64,000 nt of DNA. Source: BRH-c25 sp012519325. GTDB lineage: Bacteria; Bacillota; Clostridia; Lutisporales; Lutisporaceae. The translations under genes were made by a program, and so were the position numbers. The stretch is taken from contig JBMNHZ010000007.1 in assembly GCA_050950645.1 (NCBI GenBank), positions 197,424 to 261,423 of the forward strand, written 5' to 3'. Of the stretch, positions 54,051 through 62,273 are shown one piece after another. Under the pieces are notes generated by a model. The model did no database searches. It saw only the letters and a program-made list of their open reading frames with translations, and was not told the origin of the DNA. Position 1 is the stretch's first letter. Every line of letters starts with the position of its first letter.

Positions 54051-57000
54051 ATGAGGAAGAGCATAGCAATTCTGTTAACCCTGGCATTGATTTTTTCAAT
54101 GGCGCCGGTGTCAGCATTTGCTGCAGAGACAGATCAATTTTCGGATATGCCGGATAACTGGTCAACGGAGGCACTTAAAAATACTATTTCAAATGGCCTT
54201 TTAAAGGGAGATAACGGAAAGATTATGCCTGATGCTAATCTGACAAGAGCCCAAATGGCAGCAATAATCAATCGCGCCTTTGGATCAACCAAGAAGGCAT
54301 CCTTAAGCAGCTATAAAGATGTATCAGCCGGCACATGGTATTATGATGAAATGGCTAAAGCTGTACAAATGAAAACATTCATAGGGAGTGGGGATAAACT
54401 AAATCCCAATAACAATATTACCCGTGAGGAGGCATTTGTAGTACTTGCCCGTGCATTTAAATTATCAGGAGCCTCAGCAAATGCTTTGAACAAGTTTTCT
54501 GATAAAGCATCGGTAAGTCAGTGGGCAAAGGATAGTGTAGCATCCCTTGCTGAAGCAGGATATATTGCCGGTTCTAACGGAAAAGTCAACCCAAAACAAT
54601 ATATTACAAGAGCAGAGTTTGCTCAAATAATGGACAATCTATTAAAGAACTACATAAAGAAAGCAGGTACTTATACAACCGTCAAAACAGGTAATGTGAT
54701 GGTGAATGTACCTAATGTCGTCTTAAAGGATATTGCAATCAAAGGAGATCTGATAATAGGCGACGGAGTGGGAAATGGGAATGTAACCCTTGATGGTGTT
54801 ACAGTAAGCGGAAGGACAGTAATTCGCGGCGGTGGAATTAATTCCATCAAAATAATCGGTAATTCAAATCTACAGAATATAATAATAGCGCGAGTGGACG
54901 GACAGGTTAGAGTATATTCCGAGGATGGAACAGAGATTGGCGAGGTCACAGTTGATGGAAACGATGATGTCATAATCGAAGGTAATGCAGGAAATATAAC
55001 AGTTCTGGCAGATAATGTTACAGTTACGGTAAATAATGCTGATATTACATCAGCTTCTATAGTAGGTGAAAATACCAATATAATCGTTGGCACAACCTCA
55101 ACAATAGGTTCTGTAAGTATAAATGCTGCAAATTCAGGCGTTGAGGTTTCCGGACAAGTAAATAATATTCAGATTGCTGCAAATGCGGTAGGAACTGAGA
55201 TTACAGTTGCATCAGGAGGCCAGGTTTCAAGTATTGTAGCAAATGGCTCAGGAACAACGGTTGGAGGCAGCGGAACAGTAAGAAATGTTACAGCCAATGC
55301 AAATAATGTAGTAGTTACAACTACCAATACCTCAGTGACTGCAGGTACAGGAACGTCAGGAGTAATAGCAGGGACAACCCCTGTCACCGGAGGAACAACT
55401 GATAATACTACTTCAACCCCGACACCAACGACAAGTTCGGGTGGCAGCTCAAGCGGAAGCAGCGGCAGCAGTAGAGACGATGATGACGATGATGACGATG
55501 ATGTAAGCAATATAGTTTCTGTGAGTGCTATTAGTATTACAACTGTGCCTGAAGATGTTAGTAATTTAGATAATGATGCAACAGTAATAGTAACGTTATC
55601 GACAGCAACAAGCGATGCCACTATTTACTATACATTGGATGGGACAACTCCAACATCTAGTTCAACAAAATATACGACATCGTTTAGTGTAACAGCAGGA
55701 ACAACTGAAAGCAAAACCATTACAGTAAAAGCTATTGGGATGAGATCGGGATATACAAATTCGGCGGTTGCAACTAAGACAATTACGTTTAAAGCGAAAG
55801 AAGTAGATAAAACAGCCTTGGTAGCAGCGATCAATGCTGCCAATACCAACAAAGGCACAGCAGTAGTGAGCAGCGACGGCTCTGAAGTAGACCCGGCAAA
55901 TAAATGGGTAACGCAGGTCGAAATGGATGCATACACTAATGCCATTGCAGCTGCCCAAGCAGTAGCGGATAAAGAAGATGCTACTCAGACAGAAGTAAAC
56001 GATGCTGTAACGGCACTGGCCACAGCAACGGACATCTTCGATAGTGCCAAGAAAGCCGGTACAAAGCCGGTGGAAGTAGATAAAACAGCCTTGGTAGCAG
56101 CGATCAATGCTGCCAATACCAACAAAGGCACAGCAGTAGTGAGCAGCGACGGCTCTGAAGTAGACCCGGCAAATAAATGGGTAACGCAGGTCGAAATGGA
56201 TGCATACACTAATGCCATTGCAGCTGCCCAAGCAGTAGCGGATAAAGAAGATGCTACTCAGACAGAAGTAAACGATGCTGTAACGGCACTGGCCACAGCA
56301 ACGGACATCTTCGATAGTGCCAAGAAAGCCGGTACAAAGCCGGTGGAAGTAGATAAAACAGCCTTGGTAGCAGCGATCAATGCTGCCAATACCAACAAAG
56401 GCACAGCAGTAGTGAGCAGCGACGGCTCTGAAGTAGACCCGGCAAATAAATGGGTAACGCAGGTCGAAATGGATGCATACACTAATGCCATTGCAGCTGC
56501 CCAAGCAGTAGCGGATAAAGAAGATGCTACTCAGACAGAAGTAAACGATGCTGTAACGGCACTGGCCACAGCAACGGACATCTTCGATAGTGCCAAGAAA
56601 GCCGGTACAAAGCCGGTGGAAGTAGATAAAACAGCCTTGGTAGCAGCGATCAATGCTGCCAATACCAACAAAGGCACAGCAGTAGTGAGCAGCGACGGCT
56701 CTGAAGTAGACCCGGCAAATAAATGGGTAACGCAGGTCGAAATGGATGCATACACTAATGCCATTGCAGCTGCCCAAGCAGTAGCGGATAAAGAAGATGC
56801 TACTCAGACAGAAGTAAACGATGCTGTAACGGCACTGGCCACAGCAACGGACATCTTCGATAGTGCCAAGAAAGCCGGTACAAAGCCGGTGGAAGTAGAT
56901 AAAACAGCCTTGGTAGCAGCGATCAATGCTGCCAATACCAACAAAGGCACAGCAGTAGTGAGCAGCGACGGCTCTGAAGTAGACCCGGCAAATAAATGGG

Positions 57001-59324
57001 TAACGCAGGTCGAAATGGATGCATACACTAATGCCATTGCAGCTGCCCAAGCAGTAGCGGATAAAGAAGATGCTACTCAGACAGAAGTAAACGATGCTGT
57101 AACGGCACTGGCCACAGCAACGGACATCTTCGATAGTGCCAAGAAAGCCGGTACAAAGCCGGTGGAAGTAGATAAAACAGCCTTGGTAGCAGCGATCAAT
57201 GCTGCCAATACCAACAAAGGCACAGCAGTAGTGAGCAGCGACGGCTCTGAAGTAGACCCGGCAAATAAATGGGTAACGCAGGTCGAAATGGATGCATACA
57301 CTAATGCCATTGCAGCTGCCCAAGCAGTAGCGGATAAAGAAGATGCTACTCAGACAGAAGTAAACGATGCTGTAACGGCACTGGCCACAGCAACGGACAT
57401 CTTCGATAGTGCCAAGAAAGCCGGTACAAAGCCGGTGGAAGTAGATAAAACAGCCTTGGTAGCAGCGATCAATGCTGCCAATACCAACAAAGGCACAGCA
57501 GTAGTGAGCAGCGACGGCTCTGAAGTAGACCCGGCAAATAAATGGGTAACGCAGGTCGAAATGGATGCATACACTAATGCCATTGCAGCTGCCCAAGCAG
57601 TAGCGGATAAAGAAGATGCTACTCAGACAGAAGTAAACGATGCTGTAACGGCACTGGCCACAGCAACGGACATCTTCGATAGTGCCAAGAAAGCCGGTAC
57701 AAAGCCGGTGGAAGTAGATAAAACAGCCTTGGTAGCAGCGATCAATGCTGCCAATACCAACAAAGGCACAGCAGTAGTGAGCAGCGACGGCTCTGAAGTA
57801 GACCCGGCAAATAAATGGGTAACGCAGGTCGAAATGGATGCATACACTAATGCCATTGCAGCTGCCCAAGCAGTAGCGGATAAAGAAGATGCTACTCAGA
57901 CAGAAGTAAACGATGCTGTAACGGCACTGGCCATAGCAACGGACATCTTCGATAGTGCCAAGAAAGCCGGTACAAAGCCGGTGGAAGTAGATAAAACAGC
58001 CTTGGTAGCAGCGATCAATGCTGCCAATACCAACAAAGGCACAGCAGTAGTGAGCAGCGACGGCTCTGAAGTAGACCCGGCAAATAAATGGGTAACGCAG
58101 GTCGAAATGGATGCATACACTAATGCCATTGCAGCTGCCCAAGCAGTAGCGGATAAAGAAGATGCTACTCAGACAGAAGTAAACGATGCTGTAACGGCAC
58201 TGGCCACAGCAACGGACATCTTCGATAGTGCCAAGAAAGCCGGTACAAAGCCGGTGGAAGTAGATAAAACAGCCTTGGTAGCAGCGATCAATGCTGCCAA
58301 TACCAACAAAGGCACAGCAGTAGTGAGCAGCGACGGCTCTGAAGTAGACCCGGCAAATAAATGGGTAACGCAGGTCGAAATGGATGCATACACTAATGCC
58401 ATTGCAGCTGCCCAAGCAGTAGCGGATAAAGAAGATGCTACTCAGACAGAAGTAAACGATGCTGTAACGGCACTGGCCACAGCAACGGGCATCTTCGATA
58501 GTGCCAAGAAAGCCGGTACAAAGCCGGTGGAAGTAGATAAAACAGCCTTGGTAGCAGCGATCAATGCTGCCAATACCAACAAAGGCACAGCAGTAGTGAG
58601 CAGCGACGGCTCTGAAGTAGACCCGGCAAATAAATGGGTAACGCAGGTCGAAATGGATGCATACACTAATGCCATTGCAGCTGCCCAAGCAGTAGCGGAT
58701 AAAGAAGATGCTACTCAGACAGAAGTAAACGATGCTGTAACGGCACTGGCCACAGCAACGGGCATCTTCGATAGTGCCCTGGATATCCCTGAAGGCCTCT
58801 GGACTAAGTGCCCCAAGTGCAGTGAGTTACTTTACGATAAATACCTGGATGACAACCTCAAGGTCTGTATGCACTGCTCTTACCACTTCCCCTACAGCGC
58901 ACGCGAGCGAATAAACACCCTGGTGGAGACCTGCTCTTTTGAAGAAATGGATGCAGACTTGCGCAGCGTTGATATCCTCTCTTTCAGCGGCCCCAGCAGC
59001 TATCTTGATAAACTCGAGCAACATGAAAAAGCGACCAATCTTCGCGATGCCATCATCACCGGTGTCGGCAAAATCGGGGAATTTCGCGTCGCTCTGGGTG
59101 TCATGGATTTTAAATTCCTGGGTGGCTCGATGGGCAGCGTAGTTGGAGAAAAAATAACTCGATTGGTAGAAGAAGCCACTGACCGGAACCTGCCCGTTAT
59201 TATCTTCTCAGCCAGTGGCGGAGCCCGAATGTATGAAGGGGTCTTCAGCCTGATGCAAATGGCCAAAACCAGCGCTGCGCTCGCTTTTCACTCTCAGGCG
59301 GAGCTCCCTTTATCAGTATTTTAA
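54051..59324 (+). CDS. SLH-domain S-layer protein with 11 repeats, fused in frame to accD fragment
   Basis: Start is one of TTG 54018, ATG 54045 or ATG 54051; I favour 54051 (MRKSIAILLTLALIFSMAPV, signal peptide to AFA). Three SLH domains fill residues about 30-200 (MPDANLTRAQMAAIINRAFG, YITRAEFAQIMDNLL). A beta-helix-like region rich in V/I/G/N follows (VKTGNVMVNVPNVVLKDIAI onward), then a Thr/Ser/Gly linker, nine Asp residues, a chitobiase-C-terminal-like domain (ATIYYTLDGTTPTSSSTKYT) and eleven 91-residue FIVAR-like repeats. At 58778 the protein changes without a frame break into AccD sequence. The true C-terminus of the S-layer protein is therefore unknown. SLH domains bind pyruvylated secondary wall polymer. 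Confidence 0.85.
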   Translation: MRKSIAILLTLALIFSMAPVSAFAAETDQFSDMPDNWSTEALKNTISNGLLKGDNGKIMPDANLTRAQMAAIINRAFGSTKKASLSSYKDVSAGTWYYDEMAKAVQMKTFIGSGDKLNPNNNITREEAFVVLARAFKLSGASANALNKFSDKASVSQWAKDSVASLAEAGYIAGSNGKVNPKQYITRAEFAQIMDNLLKNYIKKAGTYTTVKTGNVMVNVPNVVLKDIAIKGDLIIGDGVGNGNVTLDGVTVSGRTVIRGGGINSIKIIGNSNLQNIIIARVDGQVRVYSEDGTEIGEVTVDGNDDVIIEGNAGNITVLADNVTVTVNNADITSASIVGENTNIIVGTTSTIGSVSINAANSGVEVSGQVNNIQIAANAVGTEITVASGGQVSSIVANGSGTTVGGSGTVRNVTANANNVVVTTTNTSVTAGTGTSGVIAGTTPVTGGTTDNTTSTPTPTTSSGGSSSGSSGSSRDDDDDDDDDVSNIVSVSAISITTVPEDVSNLDNDATVIVTLSTATSDATIYYTLDGTTPTSSSTKYTTSFSVTAGTTESKTITVKAIGMRSGYTNSAVATKTITFKAKEVDKTALVAAINAANTNKGTAVVSSDGSEVDPANKWVTQVEMDAYTNAIAAAQAVADKEDATQTEVNDAVTALATATDIFDSAKKAGTKPVEVDKTALVAAINAANTNKGTAVVSSDGSEVDPANKWVTQVEMDAYTNAIAAAQAVADKEDATQTEVNDAVTALATATDIFDSAKKAGTKPVEVDKTALVAAINAANTNKGTAVVSSDGSEVDPANKWVTQVEMDAYTNAIAAAQAVADKEDATQTEVNDAVTALATATDIFDSAKKAGTKPVEVDKTALVAAINAANTNKGTAVVSSDGSEVDPANKWVTQVEMDAYTNAIAAAQAVADKEDATQTEVNDAVTALATATDIFDSAKKAGTKPVEVDKTALVAAINAANTNKGTAVVSSDGSEVDPANKWVTQVEMDAYTNAIAAAQAVADKEDATQTEVNDAVTALATATDIFDSAKKAGTKPVEVDKTALVAAINAANTNKGTAVVSSDGSEVDPANKWVTQVEMDAYTNAIAAAQAVADKEDATQTEVNDAVTALATATDIFDSAKKAGTKPVEVDKTALVAAINAANTNKGTAVVSSDGSEVDPANKWVTQVEMDAYTNAIAAAQAVADKEDATQTEVNDAVTALATATDIFDSAKKAGTKPVEVDKTALVAAINAANTNKGTAVVSSDGSEVDPANKWVTQVEMDAYTNAIAAAQAVADKEDATQTEVNDAVTALAIATDIFDSAKKAGTKPVEVDKTALVAAINAANTNKGTAVVSSDGSEVDPANKWVTQVEMDAYTNAIAAAQAVADKEDATQTEVNDAVTALATATDIFDSAKKAGTKPVEVDKTALVAAINAANTNKGTAVVSSDGSEVDPANKWVTQVEMDAYTNAIAAAQAVADKEDATQTEVNDAVTALATATGIFDSAKKAGTKPVEVDKTALVAAINAANTNKGTAVVSSDGSEVDPANKWVTQVEMDAYTNAIAAAQAVADKEDATQTEVNDAVTALATATGIFDSALDIPEGLWTKCPKCSELLYDKYLDDNLKVCMHCSYHFPYSARERINTLVETCSFEEMDADLRSVDILSFSGPSSYLDKLEQHEKATNLRDAIITGVGKIGEFRVALGVMDFKFLGGSMGSVVGEKITRLVEEATDRNLPVIIFSASGGARMYEGVFSLMQMAKTSAALAFHSQAELPLSVF
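55803..58778 (+). repeat. Eleven tandem 273-bp repeats (FIVAR-like)
   Basis: Unit starts are 55803 plus multiples of 273 up to 58533; the eleventh stops at its base 246. Each encodes VDKTALVAAINAANTNKGTA then WVTQVEMDAYTNAIAAAQAV. Units are nearly identical at base level. Seen differences: unit 8 has GCCATAGCA for GCCACAGCA (Thr to Ile), and units 10 and 11 have GGC for GAC (Asp to Gly). Confidence 0.97.
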
Positions 59325-59611
59325 CCAATCCGACCACCGGAGGCGTTACCGCCAGTTTCGCCTCTCTGGGCGATATTATTCTGGCGGAACCCAATGCCAT
59401 GATCGGCTTTGCAGGCCCGCGTGTAATACGCGATACAACCCATGCCGACCTGCCTCCAGGCTTCCAAACCGCAGAATTTCTCCTGGAACACGGGTTCATT
59501 GATCTCATTGTAGACCGCACGGAGATGAAGAGAATCCTGGTTTCTCTTCTGGAATATTTGTCTGCGCCCAAGGCCTCCCTTTTCGAGACGGAAGACTATA
59601 GCGTCCCCTAA
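58779..59611 (+). pseudogene. accD: Acetyl-CoA carboxylase carboxyltransferase beta subunit, 5' end missing, one frameshift
   Basis: The sequence begins LDIPEGLWTKCPKCSELLYD, about 20 codons into a normal AccD, with the zinc finger CPKC...CMHC intact. Carboxyltransferase motifs follow: ALGVMDFKFLGGSMGSVVGE and IFSASGGARMYEGVFSLMQM. After AFHSQA (about 59297) the frame is lost by one base and resumes in the next frame with GAPFISILTNPTTGGVTASF and PRVIRDTTHADLPPGFQTAE, ending YSVP at 59611. AccD transfers the carboxyl group to acetyl-CoA. Base composition differs from the upstream genes. No start codon or ribosome site exists for it here. Confidence 0.88.
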
Positions 59612-60818
59612 GCTTCAGCAGGTCAAGCTTTTCAAAAAAGGAAGGGAAACTCTTTTCCGCACACTTCGGGTTTTTGATCACCATTCCCGCTACACCAAGC
59701 CCCAAAAGCGAAAAACAAAAAGCATTCGGTGGTCATTATAGGTCTCGATCTCTGCTCCATGCAGCCGAGACGGGTAAACGGTTAATGTATCCCCTCTCCT
59801 CTCAACTCGTGCGCCGCAGCGACTCAGCTCCGTTCGCAAAGCCTTAACCCGCTCGCACTCCTGTACTCTCAGTGCGGCCCCAATTCCGTAAACTTCACAG
59901 GAGACTCCCCCTGCGTTGCCAGGACAATTGCCGTCATGATGCTGTCACCCAAATCGTTTTTCACGCGAAAGCACAGAGGGCAGCGGCAAGTAATGAGGGA
60001 ACGCCTCATCTGGCTGCCAACCGGTGCTGGGCCAGCGCAGTACAGAGACCGGTTTGTTTTCGGGATATCCCCTGCGCCCAAACATTGGCCCCATAAAAAT
60101 AACTGCCACTGGAAGCATCTGGCTCTATTTCAAATACACCCCCGCCTCGAGGGAAAACAGAAAGCAACTCCCGCGTCATCCAAAGATACCCTGCCTCCTT
60201 TCCTGAAATCTCTACCTGCCATTGGCCCCGTTCCGCGGAAAGTAGGAGCGCCGATGCAAACTGAGAGCTCTCCTCCTGGGAAACCGTGCAACTTCCCCTT
60301 TCAGAGGACCTTCTGAGCCCAGCACAGCCGGCAGGAAACCCTCTCTCAGCAATAATCGTATAGCCGAGTTGGCGCAACGCCTGGAAGAGCTCCCTTTGGG
60401 GGCGCTCACTCATCCGCTCTGTTCCCACCAGCCGATACCACCCTCCGGCCGATGCGCAGAGGAAAGCCATTAAAAAACGAGCCGAGGTGCCCGAGTTGGC
60501 AATATAAATCTCCAGAGGATGCGAAAAGCTGCCACCCAATGGACGACGCTCACCCAGGCCTTGAACCTTGAAAATTCGATTAGAGCTTTCTTCGGGCTCC
60601 TGCTCCACGCTTAGCTCTACTCCCAGCTTCCGCATCGCCTCAACCATGACCAGCGTATCCTCGCTCCAGAGGGCTCCGCGCAAGCAGACTTCCCCGTGAG
60701 CCAGAGCCGCCAAAATCAACGCCCGATTCGTGATGCTTTTGGAGCCGGGAATGGTTAGTTGCCGCTTCTTAAGTCCACTTAAAGGCTCAATTTCTATTTT
60801 CTCAGGCCATTCTCTCAC
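59612..60818 (-). pseudogene. aroA: EPSP synthase AroA with several frameshifts
   Basis: 5-enolpyruvylshikimate-3-phosphate synthase of the shikimate pathway. The first frame starts at a GTG at 60818 and has IEIEPLSGLKKRQLTIPGSK, SITNRALILAALAHGEV, NSGTSARFLMAFL and DASSGSYFYGANVWAQG. It then continues in other frames: PVSVLRWPSTGWQPDEAFPH, then NDLGDSIMTAIVLATQGESP, then a third break before the ETYNDHRM-type active-site region and FPSFFEKLDLL. At least three one-base shifts are needed, two at A runs near 60060 and 59960. It converges on accD. The exact end is uncertain to a few bases. Confidence 0.82.
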
Positions 60819-60823
60819 TTGCG

Positions 60824-61783
60824 TTATATCCGGACCTCCACGTTGGGTGGCTGCAGGTCTGCTACCAGCCCCCAGCTAAAACGCGAAACCAACCGCGCCT
60901 CCAAAGCTTTTATTTCCCCCACCGGACGATCAGACGTCAGAACAATCTGCTTTTTAATATCATGCAGAGAGTTAAAGGTATGATAAAACTCCTCCTGCAA
61001 ACCCTCCTTATCAGTCAAAAACTGAATATCATCAATGAGAAGCACGTCCACACTGCGGTACCTCCTGCGGAAACGGTCGCAACGCTTATCCCGAATCGCT
61101 TCAATATACTCATTCATGAACTTCTCCAACGACACATACACGACTTTCAACCCCTGTTTGTGTTTGAGAACATGATTGCCGATTGCATGAAGCAGATGCG
61201 TCTTGCCCAGCCCTACGCCGCCATAGATAAAAAGCGGGTTATAGCTGCGCCCGGGCTCCCGCGCCACTGCCTGTGCCGAGGCATGAGCAAGGTTACTGTT
61301 CGTTCCGACAACGAAAGTATCAAAAGTGTACTTTGAGTTCAGGCTGGTTTGAATTTCCGAGCCTGTCCGAGGAGTATAAACCGTCGGAGGAACCGGTGGA
61401 AGATTATGAGAGTTTGCCGAAGAATCGTCTGTGCTAACCTTCTTCTCCTCTGAAGAGGGTTCAGCCTCCGGCGATTCCGACTCCTCCTTTTCCTCTGAAA
61501 AGGGAACCACCGAAAGCTGCACCGTTATCGATTCACCTGTAAGAGAACAGAGGTTCTCTTCTATTACGCTTACATAGTTTGTCTGAAGCCAAATCTGGGA
61601 AAACTCATCCCAGACGCCCAAGGTCAGAGTGTTGCTTTCGTATTCCAACACCCTCAGCCTTTCAATCCAAAGCCGGAAGATTTCTGCATTAAAGACCTTT
61701 TTCAGTCTTTCGCAAGTACTCCCCCACAATTGTTTTGCCAGCATACAGTCTTTAAAGTTCAACAAAAGTTCAAGGTTATTCAC
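60824..61783 (-). CDS. dnaA: Replication initiator DnaA, C-terminus missing
   Basis: 319 residues against about 450 expected. Domain I (WGSTCERLKKVFNAEIFRLW) and an acidic domain II are present. The AAA+ domain III has KYTFDTFVVGTNSNLAHASA, Walker A YGGVGLGKTHLLHAIG, Walker B VLLIDDIQFLTDKEGLQEEF and sensor I IVLTSDRP. It reaches the arginine-finger region LVSRFSWGLVADLQPPNVEV then RI, where TAA follows. The rest of domain III and all of domain IV, the DNA-binding part, are absent. The aroA start is 6 bases away. Either a deletion or a second join lies at about 60825-60832. Confidence 0.85.
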   Translation of the reverse strand: MNNLELLLNFKDCMLAKQLWGSTCERLKKVFNAEIFRLWIERLRVLEYESNTLTLGVWDEFSQIWLQTNYVSVIEENLCSLTGESITVQLSVVPFSEEKEESESPEAEPSSEEKKVSTDDSSANSHNLPPVPPTVYTPRTGSEIQTSLNSKYTFDTFVVGTNSNLAHASAQAVAREPGRSYNPLFIYGGVGLGKTHLLHAIGNHVLKHKQGLKVVYVSLEKFMNEYIEAIRDKRCDRFRRRYRSVDVLLIDDIQFLTDKEGLQEEFYHTFNSLHDIKKQIVLTSDRPVGEIKALEARLVSRFSWGLVADLQPPNVEVRI

Positions 61784-61856
61784 GAACTCGGTTTTTCAAA
61801 GGCTACCTTCAATTCCAATCCTTCAAAAAAGGCAGGTCCTCACCACGTTATGAATT

Positions 61857-62057
61857 TATTCACCTCAGATCAAAAAACAGATAACTCGGTTATAACAAGC
61901 TGAGTGAGAACAAGTTGAGACGATAATACACCTTAGGAATTCATTCCCCAAAATCTACTATTGCCGAGCAGCCGTCCGCTTACCGAGAAACACTCTACCC
62001 CCTCAAGCTGCCTCTGACCAGAAGAATATATTCACACTTATTCACATCTTGTTCACA
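61857..62057. promoter_or_regulatory. DnaA-box cluster upstream of dnaA, possible oriC part
   Basis: TTATTCACA at 62038-62046 matches TTATNCACA exactly. ATATTCACA at 62028 and TTGTTCACA at 62049 flank it with starts 10-11 bases apart. Near matches TTATTCACC at 61857 and TTATTCACG at 61777 also lie near the dnaA start. The region 61784-62198 has no gene. Confidence 0.5.
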
Positions 62058-62198
62058 AGCCGCTCTTCTCTCAGGCGCTAGTCCCTTGAACCTAAGAATT
62101 TTTGGAGATTCGCATCTCCTCCAAATTCCACCCACATTCTTTATTTATTTTTTAATCCTACCGCTTTTTCACTCTCATCCACCAGCCAAGAGCCGTCC

Positions 62199-62234
62199 AA
62201 AAAAAACAACAGGCTTTTGACCTGTTGTTTTTTT
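62199..62234. terminator. Bidirectional-looking terminator
   Basis: AAAAAACAACAGG and CCTGTTGTTTTTT pair across CTTTTGA. It lies just beyond the 3' end of the minus-strand gene at 62274 and would stop that transcript. Confidence 0.85.
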
Positions 62235-62273
62235 GAACTTTCTCTGCTTCAAGGGAGCAGATATATGAATCGG

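Noticed and set aside
55662..58688. A 1008-codon minus-strand frame opposite the repeat array
   Set aside because: It is an antisense shadow. Its 91-residue period copies the plus-strand repeats, it is Cys/Tyr-rich without sense, and no ribosome site precedes it.
55803..58778. Tandem repeats as a CRISPR array
   Set aside because: Units are contiguous 273-bp coding repeats with no unique spacers.
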